Shown: positions 1 through 9,299 of the stretch, one piece after another
Position numbering within the stretch: position 1 is the stretch's first letter
Layout: each line of letters starts with the position of its first letter
From: Bradyrhizobium sp. 1(2017)
GTDB taxonomy: Bacteria > Pseudomonadota > Alphaproteobacteria > Rhizobiales > Xanthobacteraceae
Reading direction: 5' to 3'
Assembly (NCBI RefSeq): GCF_011602485.2
Contig: NZ_CP050022.2
Coordinates: 7,522,001-7,586,000, forward strand
Length of the DNA: 64,000 bases
Position numbers and translations under genes: made by a program
The notes under the pieces: model-generated
What the model saw: the letters and a program-made list of their open reading frames with translations, nothing else
The model's database searches: none
What the model was told of the DNA's origin: nothing

Positions 1-254
1 TCCTGATGCACGGTTTGGCGCATTTGGCGGCAAGGCTTGACGCGAATCTCCTTGGCAATCCTGCGCAGACGCCATGAAGTTTTGATGATTTCGAGCGGAC
101 AATGTTCCGTCACGGCTTAAGCCGACGTCAATCTATGGGGCACGCCGGCCTCTTGAAAGAGGGGATCATCGAGGCGGCCGGTCACGGGTTTCTGATGCGC
201 CGAAAGGCCGCGGCGACCGCGTCCCCGGCCCCGGAGCAAGTGTGCACGGCAACA
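1..254. other. Left edge, no gene recognised
   Basis: No convincing coding region, RNA gene or repeat can be seen here. Open frames are short and lack family features. The stretch lies downstream of the leftward membrane-protein gene and may hold its terminator or the end of a gene outside the window. Confidence 0.4.
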
Positions 255-560
255 TCACGGGGCGGCCGGAGGCGCGCTCCGTGACACCACCCGGTCGCGC
301 AGCCACGCGCCGATGGTGCAGCCGACCAGGTAGCAGGCGAACATGATCAGGCCGAGGTCGAGCCAGTAGCCGAAGCGGCCGGGGATCACATGGGCGAACG
401 ACGCCGCGACCAGGGCGGCAGCAAGGGCGGCGAGCCAACGTGCGGTCACCTTGGAGGTGCCGTTGCCGCGCTGGACCACCGAGATCCAGCCCATGCAAAA
501 GCCCAGCAGCAACGAGCCGATCAGCCAGCCCATATGGAACGAGACGAGATAGGGCATCAT
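255..560 (-). CDS. Small three-helix membrane protein (hypothetical)
   Basis: This encodes a 101-residue protein of unknown function. Three hydrophobic segments are visible, roughly residues 9-29, 41-60 and 65-88, joined by short basic loops, so it is very probably an integral inner-membrane protein. Its first ATG overlaps the stop codon of the upstream OmpA-family gene in a TGATG arrangement, which points to translational coupling and a two-gene operon. A second ATG follows immediately, so the protein may be one residue shorter. The membership in an envelope operon is inferred from position; no enzymatic motif is visible. Confidence 0.75.
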   Translation of the reverse strand: MMPYLVSFHMGWLIGSLLLGFCMGWISVVQRGNGTSKVTARWLAALAAALVAASFAHVIPGRFGYWLDLGLIMFACYLVGCTIGAWLRDRVVSRSAPPAAP

Positions 561-1954
561 CACCTCACCAGAAATTCGATGCGGCGGTTCTGCGCCTTGC
601 CTTCGTCGGTGTCGTTGCCGGCGAGGGGCTGCGTGCTGCCGTGGCCGACCGCCGTGAAGCGGCTGGCGGGCAGGCCGGCCTTGACCAGGTAATCGATCAC
701 CGCCTGCGCGCGCTTCTCCGAGAGAGCCCTGTTGAAGCCGTCCTCGCCGTCGGCATCGGTATGCCCGGCGACCTCGACGTTGATGGTGGGGCAGCGCAGC
801 GCCGTCTCGATCAGATGATCGAGAATGCCGGCGGAATCCGGATCGATGTCGGCGCGCTTCGCCGCAAAGCGGATCTTGCCCTTGGCCAGCAGGTCCGTGA
901 ACAATTGCTGGCACACGGTGCCATCCACCGGCCCTGCCGCAGGCTTTACCGTGATTTCCGGCTTGTATTGCCAATTCTTCGGAAAGTCCTTGCCGAGCCC
1001 TGCGCGGATGTCATTGGCTGCCCCCTCATAGAGCGCATCGCCCGACAGCTTCACCTCGCGATCGGAGACCACGAGCGTGCCGGTGGACAGTCGCGACAGC
1101 GCGCCGAGCGCTGCGACCACGGCGATGTTGAAGGAGCCGGGCGCGCCGATGCTGGCCTTGAGGTTGTCGACGACCTTCTCGTTGAAGAACTTTCGCGAGG
1201 CGCTGGTAGCGATCGCGGCGTGGACGGCGTTGTCCGGCACGTAGCCGGTCAGCGTCACCGTCGCGGCCACCGGGTCCTTGTAGGCCTGGAAGATGTAGGG
1301 CGGCGCCTTGACCTCGTTGGCGGCAATCGAGAAGCCCTCGGGCAGGTTCTTCAGTGCGGCCGCAATCGCCTCACGGCCGCCGAGATCGCGCGCCATGCCC
1401 GACAGATTGACCTTGGTGTCCGTGATCGTGATCTTGCCGTCCTTGAGCCGGCCGATCTGGTCGAGCAGCAACATCGCGGCAGCCTCGAACCGTGCCGGCG
1501 CACCCCGCGCCAGACCCATCTGATCGGCCACCTCAACGCCGGCGACTTCCTTGCGCGCCGCCTCGGTCAGGCGCGCCCGCATCGAGGGCAGCGGCGCGGA
1601 GCCCGACAGGGTGACCCGCACCACGTCACGTTCGGCGTTCCAGACGAAGGGTTTGGCCTCGGGAACAAGGCGAGTCCGGTCGTCGACCAGCCGCACGCCG
1701 GGGACGGTTTCGACCGCCATCACAGCGTCGCGGCGCCCCTCCTCGGAGAAGGCGTCCGCGGCCAGGCTGACATCGCGGCCGTCGACCGCGATCCGGGTCT
1801 TGTCCAGAACGGTATCCTTCAACGCCGCCGAGCTGCGGGCGGACAGGTCCGCCTCGACCGGCAAGGTATTATTCCAGGCCGCAAATCCCCACATGACGGC
1901 CAGGGGAATCAGCCCCGGCCACCATTTGCTGGCCCACCTGAAAAGCTTCTGCAT
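560..1954 (-). CDS. OmpA-family envelope protein with BON-like repeats
   Basis: The 464-residue product has one N-terminal membrane anchor at about residues 11-28, a long periplasmic region with repeated segments of the type V-x-L-x-G that resemble BON or related modules, and a C-terminal OmpA-like peptidoglycan-binding domain. The OmpA signature is clear near the end: a VAGHTDADG stretch followed by LSEKRAQAV and a closing NRRIEF motif. The likely role is anchoring the envelope to peptidoglycan. The ATG at 1954 was chosen because the membrane anchor follows directly; an upstream in-frame ATG would add twelve residues without visible function. The downstream membrane-protein gene overlaps its stop codon. 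Confidence 0.85.
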   Translation of the reverse strand: MQKLFRWASKWWPGLIPLAVMWGFAAWNNTLPVEADLSARSSAALKDTVLDKTRIAVDGRDVSLAADAFSEEGRRDAVMAVETVPGVRLVDDRTRLVPEAKPFVWNAERDVVRVTLSGSAPLPSMRARLTEAARKEVAGVEVADQMGLARGAPARFEAAAMLLLDQIGRLKDGKITITDTKVNLSGMARDLGGREAIAAALKNLPEGFSIAANEVKAPPYIFQAYKDPVAATVTLTGYVPDNAVHAAIATSASRKFFNEKVVDNLKASIGAPGSFNIAVVAALGALSRLSTGTLVVSDREVKLSGDALYEGAANDIRAGLGKDFPKNWQYKPEITVKPAAGPVDGTVCQQLFTDLLAKGKIRFAAKRADIDPDSAGILDHLIETALRCPTINVEVAGHTDADGEDGFNRALSEKRAQAVIDYLVKAGLPASRFTAVGHGSTQPLAGNDTDEGKAQNRRIEFLVR

Positions 1955-2119
1955 TCGACGACCCGAACTCTGGAACCGGAGACAAAACAAACCCTTGGCA
2001 GGCTGTCAAACCGGAAATGGTGCCCTTCTGGAGGCCCCGCGTGGACAACTGGAATAACTTTTTCTTCAAGGGTCCTTCCGTAAGTTGTGGGTGGAATGCC
2101 CGGGGATCGACCAGCCGTA

Positions 2120-3178
2120 ATGAAACAACTCCGCAACAATGTGATCCGCGCCGGGCTGGAGGCGCTCTATTTCAGCGGGGCGCACCATTTGTTGCGCCCG
2201 TTGCTGTCGGGCGTCGGCGCCGTTTTCATGCTGCATCACGTGCGCCCTGCCCGCGAGGCTGAGTTCCAGCCAAACCGGCATCTCGAAGTCACCCCCGATT
2301 TCCTGCGCGCGACACTGTGTCATTTGCGCTCGCGTGACATCGACATCGTCAGCATGGACGAGTTGCATGAACGGCTGGTGCAAGGCCGGTTCGCGCGCCG
2401 CTTTGCCGCCTTCACCCTGGACGATGGCTATCGCGACAATCTGGAGCATGCGCTGCCGGTGCTGCGCGAATTTGACGCGCCTCTGACCGTCTATGTCGCG
2501 AGCGATTTCGCCGAGGGCACCGGACGTCTGTGGTGGATCGCGCTGGAAGCGGTGATCGCCAAGGCCGCGCAGATCGAGGTGAGAATCGGCTCGTCCGCGC
2601 TGCGGCTCGATGCGGCGACCCCTGCTGCCAAGCGCGTGGCGTTCGACCGCCTGCACGACTGGCTGCGCGCGCTACCGGGTGAGCACGACCTCAAGCGCGA
2701 GATCGAAGCCCTCTGCACGAATTACGGCGTCGACATGGAAGCGCTGTGCCGCAGCCTCTGCCTGTCCTGGGACGAGGTGAAGACATTGGCCGCCGATCCT
2801 CTGGTCACGATCGGCGCACATTCCATCAGCCATTGCAATCTCGCCAAGCAGGCCGAAGAGATCGCCGCGCAGGAGATGGCGGTGAGCCGCGCACGGATCG
2901 AGCAGGCACTGGAGCGGCCGGTGCTGCATTTCGCCTATCCCTATGGCGACCGCGAGGCGGCGGGCGAGCGCGAATTCGCGCTGGCTGCCGCAGCCGGGTT
3001 CAAGACCGCGGTGACCACGCGGCCGGGCATGCTGTTCGCCGAGAACGCCGACCACATGACCGCGCTGCCGCGCGTCTCGCTCAACGGCAACTACCAGGAC
3101 GCGCGGATTCTGCCGGTGCTGACCTCGGGTGCGGCAACGGCGATGTGGAACGGCTTTCGCCGCATCGCGGCGGCTTAG
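2120..3178 (+). CDS. Polysaccharide deacetylase family protein (NodB fold)
   Basis: The 352-residue protein shows the NodB/CE4 deacetylase pattern: a TLDDGY motif with Asp101-Asp102 and an HSISH motif with His234 and His238, which together form the usual Asp-His-His metal site. A YPYGD motif lies nearer the C-terminus. It probably removes acetyl groups from an envelope or exported glycan. The ATG at 2120 was chosen over an upstream in-frame ATG at 2087 because the conserved part starts soon after it. It diverges from the OmpA-family gene. The substrate cannot be told from sequence; no signal peptide is obvious, although residues 14-40 are fairly hydrophobic. Confidence 0.85.
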   Translation: MKQLRNNVIRAGLEALYFSGAHHLLRPLLSGVGAVFMLHHVRPAREAEFQPNRHLEVTPDFLRATLCHLRSRDIDIVSMDELHERLVQGRFARRFAAFTLDDGYRDNLEHALPVLREFDAPLTVYVASDFAEGTGRLWWIALEAVIAKAAQIEVRIGSSALRLDAATPAAKRVAFDRLHDWLRALPGEHDLKREIEALCTNYGVDMEALCRSLCLSWDEVKTLAADPLVTIGAHSISHCNLAKQAEEIAAQEMAVSRARIEQALERPVLHFAYPYGDREAAGEREFALAAAAGFKTAVTTRPGMLFAENADHMTALPRVSLNGNYQDARILPVLTSGAATAMWNGFRRIAAA

Positions 3179-3186
3179 CCTTCGCT

Positions 3187-3313
3187 GTCGTCCCTGCGAA
3201 AGCAGGGACCCATACCGCGGAATCTACCGGTTGTGATCGGTAGACGGACCGCACCACAAATCTTCGCCAAACCACTCCCTGGGGTTATGGGTCCCCGCTT
3301 TCGCGGGGACGAC
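3187..3313. repeat. Palindromic intergenic repeat family A, copy 1
   Basis: This 127-bp element starts with GTCGTCC and ends with the inverted GGGACGAC, with complementary arms around a less conserved centre. A full-length relative of identical length lies at 4244-4370 in the same orientation. Repeats of this kind are common between genes in Bradyrhizobium and act as REP-like structures. Confidence 0.85.
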
Positions 3314-3421
3314 ATTGAGTTGGTTGGGCGGCTGCTGCGCCAGACTCCCAGCTCGTCCCGGCGCGTTCCTTGACTCCCCTCCCCGCCGCGCCCACAACGC
3401 GCAACAACCAAGGGAGGCACC

Positions 3422-4222
3422 ATGTTCAACGATTTGTTCTCGCTCAAGGGCCGCGTCGCCCTCGTGACCGGCGGCTCGCGCGGCATCGGCAAGATGATCG
3501 CAGCGGGTTTCCTGGCGCAAGGCGCTGCTAAGGTCTACATCACCGCGCGCAAAGCCGGGCCGTGCGAGGCGACCGCAAAGGAGCTCACTGCGCAATATGG
3601 CGGCGAGTGCATCGCGCTGCCGATCGACATCTCGACGGTCGAAGGCTGCGACAGGCTCGCCGCCGAAATCATCAAGCTGGAGCCGAAGCTCGACATCCTC
3701 GTCAACAATGCCGGCGCGGCCTGGGGCGCGGAGTTCGACGAATTCCCCGAGAGCGGCTGGGACAAGGTGATGGACCTCAACGTCAAGTCGCTGTTCTTCC
3801 TGACCAAGGCGCTGGCAAAGCCGCTGCGCGCGGCGGCAAGCGCAGAACGGCCGGCAAAGGTGATCAACATCGCCTCGGTCGACGGCATTTTCGTCAATCC
3901 GAGCGAGACCTATTCCTACGCCGCCAGCAAGGCCGCCGTGATCCATCTGACGCGGCGGATGGCGACGAAGCTGATCAAGGACAACATCAACGTCACCGCG
4001 ATCGCGCCGGGCGCCTTCAAGTCCGACATGAACCGGGCCGCCCGCGACCACGCGGACGAGGTCGCAAAGCGCATCCCGGCGCGGCGGATCGGAACCGACG
4101 AGGACATGGCTGGCGTGGCGATCTATCTCGCCTCGCGCGCGGGCGATTACGTGGTCGGCAACACCATCGCCGTCGATGGTGGTGTGGTGTACGCGAATGC
4201 CGGCTTGGAGATTGCGGGGTAA
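3422..4222 (+). CDS. SDR family oxidoreductase
   Basis: This is a classical short-chain dehydrogenase of 266 residues. The cofactor motif TGGSRGIG is at residues 16-23, NNAG at 95-98, and the catalytic residues are Ser152, Tyr166 and Lys170. A threonine-alanine-arginine after the second strand (about residue 41) suits NADP(H), although this is inferred. A strong AGGGAGG ribosome site sits just before the ATG. The gene stands between two direct 127-bp repeats and next to the box genes, but runs opposite to boxB, so it is not in that operon. The substrate is unknown; an alcohol or 3-hydroxyacyl-CoA is typical for the family. Confidence 0.9.
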   Translation: MFNDLFSLKGRVALVTGGSRGIGKMIAAGFLAQGAAKVYITARKAGPCEATAKELTAQYGGECIALPIDISTVEGCDRLAAEIIKLEPKLDILVNNAGAAWGAEFDEFPESGWDKVMDLNVKSLFFLTKALAKPLRAAASAERPAKVINIASVDGIFVNPSETYSYAASKAAVIHLTRRMATKLIKDNINVTAIAPGAFKSDMNRAARDHADEVAKRIPARRIGTDEDMAGVAIYLASRAGDYVVGNTIAVDGGVVYANAGLEIAG

Positions 4223-4243
4223 GCCGCCGCGTCACTCTCCGCT

Positions 4244-4370
4244 GTCGTCCCGGCGAAAGCCGGGATCCATACCGCGGAAACTATCGATTGTGATCGGTAG
4301 AAGTACCGAACCATGAGTCTTCGCTAAACCACTCCCTGTGGTTAAGGGTCCCGGCTTTCGCCGGGACGAC
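4244..4370. repeat. Palindromic intergenic repeat family A, copy 2
   Basis: Second 127-bp copy of the element at 3187-3313, in direct orientation and alignable over its full length with scattered substitutions. Its outer arms (GTCGTCCCGGCGAAAG and its complement) can form a long hairpin. It separates the SDR gene from the convergent boxB gene and may serve as a bidirectional terminator. Confidence 0.85.
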
Positions 4371-4412
4371 AGGTGAGTGTGTTGCGCAACCGTCGCGTCT
4401 CGCGAACAGCCC

Positions 4413-5864
<1,452 letters not shown>

Positions 5865-5888
5865 GGCCGTGCTCCTTGCTCCGTCTCT

Positions 5889-6006
5889 TGTCCCGGACGT
5901 AGTGCGGCGCGAAGCGGTGCGCTGCAGAGCCGGGACCCATTGTTCGGTCCACTATGGGTCCCGGTTCTGCGTCGCATCACTCCGTGCTGCGCCGCGCCCG
6001 GGACAC
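5889..6006. repeat. Palindromic intergenic repeat family B, copy 1
   Basis: The element begins TGTCCCGG and ends with the inverted CCGGGACA, with a second inner pair around GGGACCCAT and ATGGGTCCC. It sits between boxC and boxB. A related element of about 127 bp occurs at 48155-48281. In this position it can form a stable intercistronic hairpin and may influence relative boxC and boxB mRNA levels. Confidence 0.8.
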
Positions 6007-6014
6007 AGAAGTCA

Positions 6015-7703
6015 TCAAACCCGCGTCATATCGAATTTCGGCTTCTGCCCGCTGCCGTAGCGGCGTAGCGCGCCTTCCTCGCCGACGGCGTTCGGGCGCT
6101 GGAAGATCCAGTTCTGCCACGCCGTCAGGCGCGCGAAGATCTTCGACTCCATCGTCTCGGGGCCGACGAAGCGCAGGCTGGCTTCCATGCCGGTGAGGCT
6201 GTCGGGCGAGAAGCTGGCGCGCTCCTCGAGGAACACGCGGACCTCGTCGTCCCAATCGATGTCGTCGAGCGCGAAGGTGACGAGACCGAGCTCTTCCGCC
6301 TGCTCGGCATCGAGCGCGGTGCCGAGCGTGGCTTCGGCGCGTTCAACGTCCGACGGATCGGCCTGGAAGCGCGATTCCAGCCGTGTCAGGCCGTGGCTCA
6401 TCGGATAGGAGCCGAAATTCATCGCGGACAGTTCGATCGACGGCGGCGGGCGGTTGTCGCCCTGGCGCGTGCCGATCAGCATGTAGGAGCGGTCGGCGGC
6501 GAACACGAGCTCGGCGAGCGTGCCGGCAAAGCAGGAGCCGGGCTCGACCAGCGTCACCAGCGTGCGCGAGGTGACGTCGATGCGCTTCAGGACGCGCTTC
6601 CAATAATGCCTGATCTCGTTGACCAGCCAGTGCGCCTTGTTGGCCTCGAGGAAGGCGTCGGAGGCGAGCACATGGGCGCGCTCGCCGTGGCTCTTGAACA
6701 CCAGCATCGCGATCTCGAGCTCGTTGATGCGCAGGTGCAGGATGGCATCGTCGAGCTCGCGCGCGACCTGGAGCGGCCAGAACGCCGCGCCCTGCGCCAT
6801 CATGCCGTCGATGTCGGCCGGCGGTGCCGCCTCCGGTGCCTTGATGGAGATGGTGGCGATGCGGGCAGTGCGGTCGATATCGACTGTGACGAAGCCGTAG
6901 CGGATGCTGGTTTCGTCGAGCACGCGCTTGAGCGGCGTCAGCGCAATGCCCTTGCCGCTGCCCTTGCGTTTCGATTGGCCTGCGAACTCCTTGGCACGCT
7001 CGGTGATCTTGGCCTCGAGCTTGGAGTTCGGCGCGATCTCGTCGACGAGGCGCCATTGCACGGCGCGCTTGCCCTTCACGCCCTCCTCGATGGTGCAGAA
7101 GAAATCGGCATGGTCGCGGCGCACCTTTCGCTTGTCGACGACGCGCGTCAGCCCGCCTGTTCCCGGCAGCACCGCGAGCAGCGGCACCTCGGGCAGCGCA
7201 ACGGCGGACGAGCCGTCATCGGCGAGGATGATGTGGTCGGTCGCGAGCGCGAGCTCATAGCCGCCGCCGGCGGCGGAGCCGTTCACCACGGTGATGAAGC
7301 GCTGGCCGGAATTCTCGGAAGAATCTTCCATGCCATTGCGGGTCTCGTTGGTGAATTTGCAGAAATTGACCTTGTGAGCATGCGTCGAGCCGGCGAGCAT
7401 GCGGATATTGGCGCCGGCGCAGAACACGCGGTTCTTGGCCGAGCGCATCACCACGACCTTCACCTCCGGGTGCTCGAAGCGGAGCCGCTGGACCGCGTCG
7501 GCGAGCTCGATGTCGACACCGAGATCGTAGGAGTTGAGCTTGAGCAGATAGCCCTCGAACAGGCCGCCGTTCTCGTCGACGTCCATGGTCAATGTCGCGA
7601 CGTCGCCGTCGACCGCAAGCTTCCAGTGCTTGTAGCGGGACGGTTCGGTCTGGAAATCGATGAATGTCGCGCCGCCTGCGAGGCGCCGATCTTCCCCGGC
7701 CAT
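6015..7703 (-). CDS. boxC: 2,3-epoxybenzoyl-CoA dihydrolase BoxC
   Basis: BoxC hydrolytically opens the ring of 2,3-epoxybenzoyl-CoA to 3,4-dehydroadipyl-CoA semialdehyde plus formate. The 562-residue protein belongs to the enoyl-CoA hydratase superfamily and has the family's long architecture with two crotonase-like halves. The N-terminal half carries the oxyanion-hole region FCAGANI and a second conserved AAGGGYELALATDH stretch. It is the first gene of the boxC-boxB pair and is preceded by an AT-rich promoter with two candidate BoxR operators. A GTCATCC region before the ATG gives only a weak ribosome site. The family assignment is firm. Confidence 0.96.
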   Translation of the reverse strand: MAGEDRRLAGGATFIDFQTEPSRYKHWKLAVDGDVATLTMDVDENGGLFEGYLLKLNSYDLGVDIELADAVQRLRFEHPEVKVVVMRSAKNRVFCAGANIRMLAGSTHAHKVNFCKFTNETRNGMEDSSENSGQRFITVVNGSAAGGGYELALATDHIILADDGSSAVALPEVPLLAVLPGTGGLTRVVDKRKVRRDHADFFCTIEEGVKGKRAVQWRLVDEIAPNSKLEAKITERAKEFAGQSKRKGSGKGIALTPLKRVLDETSIRYGFVTVDIDRTARIATISIKAPEAAPPADIDGMMAQGAAFWPLQVARELDDAILHLRINELEIAMLVFKSHGERAHVLASDAFLEANKAHWLVNEIRHYWKRVLKRIDVTSRTLVTLVEPGSCFAGTLAELVFAADRSYMLIGTRQGDNRPPPSIELSAMNFGSYPMSHGLTRLESRFQADPSDVERAEATLGTALDAEQAEELGLVTFALDDIDWDDEVRVFLEERASFSPDSLTGMEASLRFVGPETMESKIFARLTAWQNWIFQRPNAVGEEGALRRYGSGQKPKFDMTRV

Positions 7704-7745
7704 GGGTCATCCCTGAGCTTGGTTTTACATTGCCGCCGTAGCGTT

Positions 7746-7815
7746 AGATGCACAATAATGCATCTTTTTAAACGCGTCTAGTCCTTAACGGCCATCACAT
7801 GCACTTTGTTTCATG
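7746..7815 (-). promoter_or_regulatory. boxCB promoter with two BoxR-type operators
   Basis: Two sites are seen upstream of boxC. The first, 7746-7765, is a perfect inverted repeat with arms AGATGCA and TGCATCT around six bases, that is TGCA-N6-TGCA. The second, 7798-7815, reads CATGCA, six bases, TTCATG, one mismatch from the same pattern. TGCA-N6-TGCA is the operator described for the BzdR/BoxR family, whose gene lies 3 kb away. The sites lie 43 to 112 bases before the boxC start. Binding by BoxR and release by benzoyl-CoA are inferences. Confidence 0.75.
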
Positions 7816-7822
7816 AGCGGGT

Positions 7823-8344
7823 TTATGACCGCACGATTGCCCCGAGCCCGATCCAGTCCGCCTTGGAGAGCTCTGGACGGCCGAGCTTGGCTTGCAACAG
7901 CGCAATCAGGGCCGGGACAGGGAGGGTCTCGACGAAGCCGTCACCGGCCGCAGCCGCCTTGCGCGAATTCAGCGTCCGCAGCTCGCCGAGCGCATCCCCG
8001 AACAGGCGCACGGCCGAGCGCGGCCGCTGCATCCGCAGTCGCAGATTGGCGTTGGCGATGTGGATGCAGGCCCGCAATAGAATGCGTTCGCGGCCGCCTT
8101 GAGGCGCGGCTGCCCACACCGCCTCGAGCACCTCCTGCGCTTCCCAGAAATACCCGCGGTCGTTGAGCGCAAGGGCGTAGCGCAGCGCCGGATGCCGCGC
8201 CGGCACATAGCCGCGGAACGCCGACGGCACCAGCGCCTTGGCCAGGTCCAGCGTCTCGTAGTCGGCATTGGCGCTGGTCTCGCCCGGCACATAGGCCCAT
8301 TGCGGCCATGGCAATGGCCCGCTCGCGTTCGAAGGCACACTCAT
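7823..8344 (-). CDS. DUF309 domain-containing protein
   Basis: This 173-residue protein contains a DUF309 helical domain at about residues 52-120: an asparagine-aspartate followed by GYFWEAQEVLEAVW and a helix ending in RILLRACIHIANA. In other members the pattern is N-x-x-x-Y-F-x-x-H-E; here the usual His-Glu is replaced by Gln-Glu. The function of the family is not known. The gene lies in the minus-strand run between the alpha/beta hydrolase (22-base gap) and the boxC promoter, so it is probably co-transcribed with the hydrolase and benzoate-CoA ligase. A link to benzoyl-CoA metabolism rests on context only. Confidence 0.8.
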   Translation of the reverse strand: MSVPSNASGPLPWPQWAYVPGETSANADYETLDLAKALVPSAFRGYVPARHPALRYALALNDRGYFWEAQEVLEAVWAAAPQGGRERILLRACIHIANANLRLRMQRPRSAVRLFGDALGELRTLNSRKAAAAGDGFVETLPVPALIALLQAKLGRPELSKADWIGLGAIVRS

Positions 8345-8365
8345 TGAAGGTGTGCCTCCGCAACA

Positions 8366-9184
8366 TCATGCGGCGCGTCCCTGAAGTCCCTGATCGTCGC
8401 GCAGGGCCGCTCTTGCAAATTGCTCAATCGCGTCAAGCGTCGCCCCCGGCGCTTCACGATGCGGGGAATGCCCCGCGCCTGAAATGACTTTAAAATCTAC
8501 CGGACAATAGCATTCTTCTTGCGCAATTTCGAGCTGACGCAGTGTCCCATATTGATCATCCTGCCCCTGCACCACCAGGAGGGGAACGCGGACATAGGCG
8601 AGGGATTCGGAGATGTCCCAGTCGCGGAATTTCGGATCGAGCCAGGCTCCGTTCCAGCCGTAGAAGGCGTTGTCGACATCCTGGTGCCAGCGCGCGAGCT
8701 TTGCCTTGAGGTCCGTGGTCTCGAAGGCGGTCTTGATCGCGGCGATGGACTGGACCGAGATGTCCTCGACGATGAAGTGCGGCGCGATCAGCACGAGGCC
8801 GCTCAGCCGATGATCCTGATGCGCGCCGGCATAGATCGTCGCGATCGAGGCGCCGTCAGAATGGCCGAGCAGGAGGCCGCGCTTGAATCCGATGGCATCG
8901 AGCAACTTGGGCAGCACATCCAGCGCCTCGCGCTGCATGTAGTCGAGCGGACGCGGCAGCGTCACCTTGCTCGACTGGCCATAGCCCGCGCGCGAATAGA
9001 CGAAGATGCCGGCGCCGGTCGCCCGCTGAAGCGTCTCCGGAAAATCGCCCCACTGCCCGACCGAACCGAGGCCTTCGTGGAGCATCACGATCGTCGGAGC
9101 GTCAGCAGATTGCGGCGCGAGCCATTTGTATTCGAGACTGGCGCTGCCGATGCTGAGGAAACCGGTGGGGGTGAGGTTGGTCAT
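8366..9184 (-). CDS. Alpha/beta hydrolase in the benzoate operon
   Basis: The 272-residue protein has an alpha/beta-hydrolase fold: nucleophile Ser109 in a GHSDG elbow, an acid at Asp209 or Asp210 in VQGQDDQ, and His239 in GAGHS. An HEG-type oxyanion turn occurs near residue 36. No signal peptide is seen, so it acts in the cytoplasm. It lies between benzoate-CoA ligase and the DUF309 gene on the same strand. A thioesterase or ester/lactone hydrolase that rescues CoA or removes side products of benzoyl-CoA oxidation is plausible but inferred; the sequence does not identify the substrate. Confidence 0.85.
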   Translation of the reverse strand: MTNLTPTGFLSIGSASLEYKWLAPQSADAPTIVMLHEGLGSVGQWGDFPETLQRATGAGIFVYSRAGYGQSSKVTLPRPLDYMQREALDVLPKLLDAIGFKRGLLLGHSDGASIATIYAGAHQDHRLSGLVLIAPHFIVEDISVQSIAAIKTAFETTDLKAKLARWHQDVDNAFYGWNGAWLDPKFRDWDISESLAYVRVPLLVVQGQDDQYGTLRQLEIAQEECYCPVDFKVISGAGHSPHREAPGATLDAIEQFARAALRDDQGLQGRAA

Positions 9185-9206
9185 GCTTGCGCTCTTCTCT
9201 CTCCGT

Positions 9207-9292
9207 CGTCATGCCCGGGCTTGACCCGGGCATCCACGTCTTTCCTCGTTCGCGGCGGCACGTGGATGGCCGGGACAAGCCCGGCCATGACG
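9207..9292. repeat. Palindromic intergenic repeat family C, copy 1
   Basis: An 86-bp element running from CGTCATGCCCGGG to the inverted CCGGCCATGACG, with an inner pair ATCCACG and CGTGGAT. A close relative is at 58018-58102 and a third, divergent copy lies inside a coding region at 51871-51957. Here it separates benzoate-CoA ligase from the alpha/beta hydrolase gene. Confidence 0.85.
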
Positions 9293-9299
9293 GCCGTGC

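Noticed and set aside
440..2083. Long open frame (547 codons) on the plus strand
   Set aside because: It is antisense to the OmpA-family gene, rich in Arg, Gly and Ala, and has no recognisable domain; typical GC-rich shadow frame.
4244..4370. Transposon end or insertion sequence
   Set aside because: No transposase gene or target duplication is visible; the palindromic structure and intergenic spread fit REP-like elements.
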